From positions 15,549,211 through 15,613,210 of the forward strand of contig OZ024821.1 in assembly GCA_964016985.1 (NCBI GenBank): a DNA stretch of 64,000 bases, written 5' to 3'. The DNA comes from Anodontia alba. Its lineage: Eukaryota; Mollusca; Bivalvia; Lucinida; Lucinidae. The translations under genes were made by a program, and so were the position numbers. The first letter of the stretch is position 1. Each line of letters begins with the position of its first letter. Positions 63,040-64,000 of the stretch are shown here, piece by piece. The notes under the pieces were generated by a model. That model was given only the letters and a program-made list of their open reading frames with translations, had not been told where the DNA came from and ran no database searches.

Positions 63040-63149
63040 GATTTTTAAGCCAAAGCTGCTTGTTTGACTAGCTTTGTATGCCTTCCAGTTTTCAGCTATA
63101 AGTAGACCGACGTAGATTTTACCAACTGTCATTTTTCCTTCATTAATCT
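63040..63149 (-). CDS. CaV2: CaV2 alpha-1 subunit, IQ-domain exon
   Basis: The acceptor TTTTATTACAG ends at 63150 (a second AG two bases on is possible) and the donor ATC|GTAAGT is at 63040/63039. After two bases the 36 codons read INEGKMTVGKIYVGLLIAEN then WKAYKASQTSSFGLKI. TVGKIY followed by a hydrophobic helix is the calmodulin-binding IQ motif of high-voltage-activated calcium channels (vertebrate CaV2 has TVGKIYAAMMI). CaV IQ helices bind calmodulin lobes for calcium-dependent feedback. The C-terminal half (AENWKAYKASQ) departs from the EYYRQSKAKK form and could mark a lineage variant or an alternative exon. It ends in phase 0, and the exon at 43285 begins in phase 0, so direct splicing is possible over 19,754 nt. 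Earlier exons lie beyond the window. Its 5' end is tandemly duplicated upstream (63226-63400). Confidence 0.88.
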
Positions 63150-63225
63150 CTGTAATAAAATACAATACCCTAATTACCTACATATTCAGTACATGTCCTA
63201 AATTCTTTAACAGATCGTACATCTA

Positions 63226-63400
63226 CTAAATATTATATTCCTTCATTTATGGCTGTAAAAAGTACAATACTATATCACCTACATATTCATTACATGTTCT
63301 AAAATTTGAACTAAATGTAAATTTACTAACTGTCATTTTCCTTCATTTGTCTCTGCAATAAAATAAAATGCTATATTACATTCAAAAGATCCCATTTTCT
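63226..63400 (-). pseudogene. Two decayed copies of the IQ exon 5' end
   Basis: On the minus strand TTTTTACAG then CCATAAATGAAGGAATATAA (acceptor at about 63253) and TTTTATTGCAG then AGACAAATGAAGGAAAATGA (acceptor at about 63354) repeat the true acceptor and the codons for INEGK. The first meets a stop at once. The second lost one A and frameshifts before MTV, though ATGACAGTTAGTAAA follows. Spacing is about 102 bp between the three. They also share the intronic TAGGTnATnTAGnnTATTGTA. Both lack the IQ helix and cannot act as exons. Confidence 0.8.
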
Positions 63401-63551
63401 CAAAATTTATTGAAATTTCATGTAAAAGCTACCATGAATTGCCAAGCCGTATTTTCCCTGAAAAAAAAAACAGGAACATATTTTAGAAGGCCGCTTGTAT
63501 GGATTTAAAATGGCGTTATATGGGTTAATGTTTTCTATAACAAAAAGAAAA

Positions 63552-63552
<1 letters not shown>

Positions 63553-63632
<80 letters not shown>
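63553..63632. repeat. (CA)n microsatellite, 80 bp
   Basis: Uninterrupted CA, then (AACAACA)-rich sequence to about 63690. Confidence 0.97.
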
Positions 63633-63635
<3 letters not shown>

Positions 63636-63789
63636 CAACAACAACAAAAACAAACAAAAACAAACAAAAAAACAGACAAAAAAAACAACAACAAAGATCA
63701 GAGTCTGGGTTATATTAAGTCTCTTAAATACAGCATTGTAGTATACGATGCTGTATGTGCCCATCCCCCACACTCCCCCACCCAACCAT

Positions 63790-63968
63790 ACACACCTAGC
63801 ACTGGTTTAAGTGATATTCGACTTTCAAAGTAACCAGAATGGGCTCAATGATCCCAAAGGAATTACATGTAAAATATAATCTGTACTATGGTGAAGTACA
63901 GAGAGGGGTTTATGGCCGCCAACGGCACTTAACACCAGCTGCAGTGAAGTAAAATAAAAAAAAAATCT
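63790..63968 (+). repeat. Family I repeat, best copy
   Basis: TAGCACTGGTTTAAGTGATA ... AGAATGGGCTCAATGATCCC ... GGGTTTATGGCCGCCAACGG ... CAGCTGCAGTGAAGTAAAAT then A-rich, as in a SINE tail. Confidence 0.75.
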
Positions 63969-64000
63969 AAAAGGCTGCTTTTGGAAACACAGAACGCATA

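Noticed and set aside
63407..63833. Thr/His- and Val/Cys-repeat frames
   Set aside because: Translation of the (CA)n microsatellite.

Overview
The window reads as eukaryotic nuclear DNA from an invertebrate, most likely a bivalve mollusc (inference). The evidence is canonical GT/AG introns of up to about 20 kb, an animal neuronal calcium-channel gene, degenerate LINE reverse transcriptases, dinucleotide microsatellites, and an extreme density of short hairpin-bearing elements of the kind seen in bivalve genomes. Nothing looks prokaryotic; most long open frames lie inside repeats.

Genes. (1) At the left edge a plus-strand terminal exon (921-1060) ends an unidentified small membrane protein. 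(2) The right half is the 3' part of a minus-strand gene whose five exons (63149-63040, 43285-43179, 41342-41270, 32321-31997, 31537-30483) splice in consistent phases. They encode about 555 C-terminal residues of a CaV2-type (P/Q/N-like) voltage-gated calcium-channel alpha-1 subunit: an IQ-domain exon, a long Ser/Pro/Arg-rich tail, an RKLPVVP motif of the RIM-BP SH3 type, and the C-terminal acidic DDWC. The two genes converge across about 29 kb of repeat-rich DNA. Introns of 19,754, 1,836, 8,948 and 459 nt separate the CaV2 exons.

Retroelement relics. A frameshifted LINE (endonuclease plus RT) lies at about 8886-10840, a 5'-truncated LINE tail with an (ATT)n end and target duplication at 14958-15653, and a broken minus-strand RT at about 34240-34990 in a CaV2 intron.

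Hairpin elements. I use these working names. A1-A5 share one palindromic core (arm GCAAACAGTGTAGACCCAGA, then TCAGAC) but have different outer flanks. B and B2 are pairs of GATCAG/GCGCA hairpins. C is an approximately 108-bp near-perfect ACGT-rich palindrome bounded by CCCAGTGGG. D has a GGAAAGAATTTGCTCCC arm. E and E2 have a CATTTCATG arm. F has a GGGTACTCGTTAGAACCGCC arm and CATYACGAAAACA ends. G is pogo/Tigger-like with GTCGACTCTCGTTATCTCGA ends. H has GGGCCCAGTTGTTCAAA-type ends. I and J are dispersed non-palindromic repeats. L is an approximately 500-750-bp element with TTAAAGG ends. Many A, D, E, E2 and L copies begin and end at TTAA, suggesting piggyBac-type mobilisation (inference). 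Copies are nested in one another, share TTAA sites back to back, and include chimeras with exchanged hairpin cores.

Most unusual points: a decayed tandem triplication of the 5' end of the CaV2 IQ exon (63040-63400); a hairpin core shared by elements with unrelated ends, including an E2-ended element carrying an A core (39469-39713); a 200-bp element with perfect 32-bp inverted ends and a 9-bp target duplication (10952-11151); and nested insertions that give a relative chronology. No database search was possible; family names are from recognition and internal comparison.
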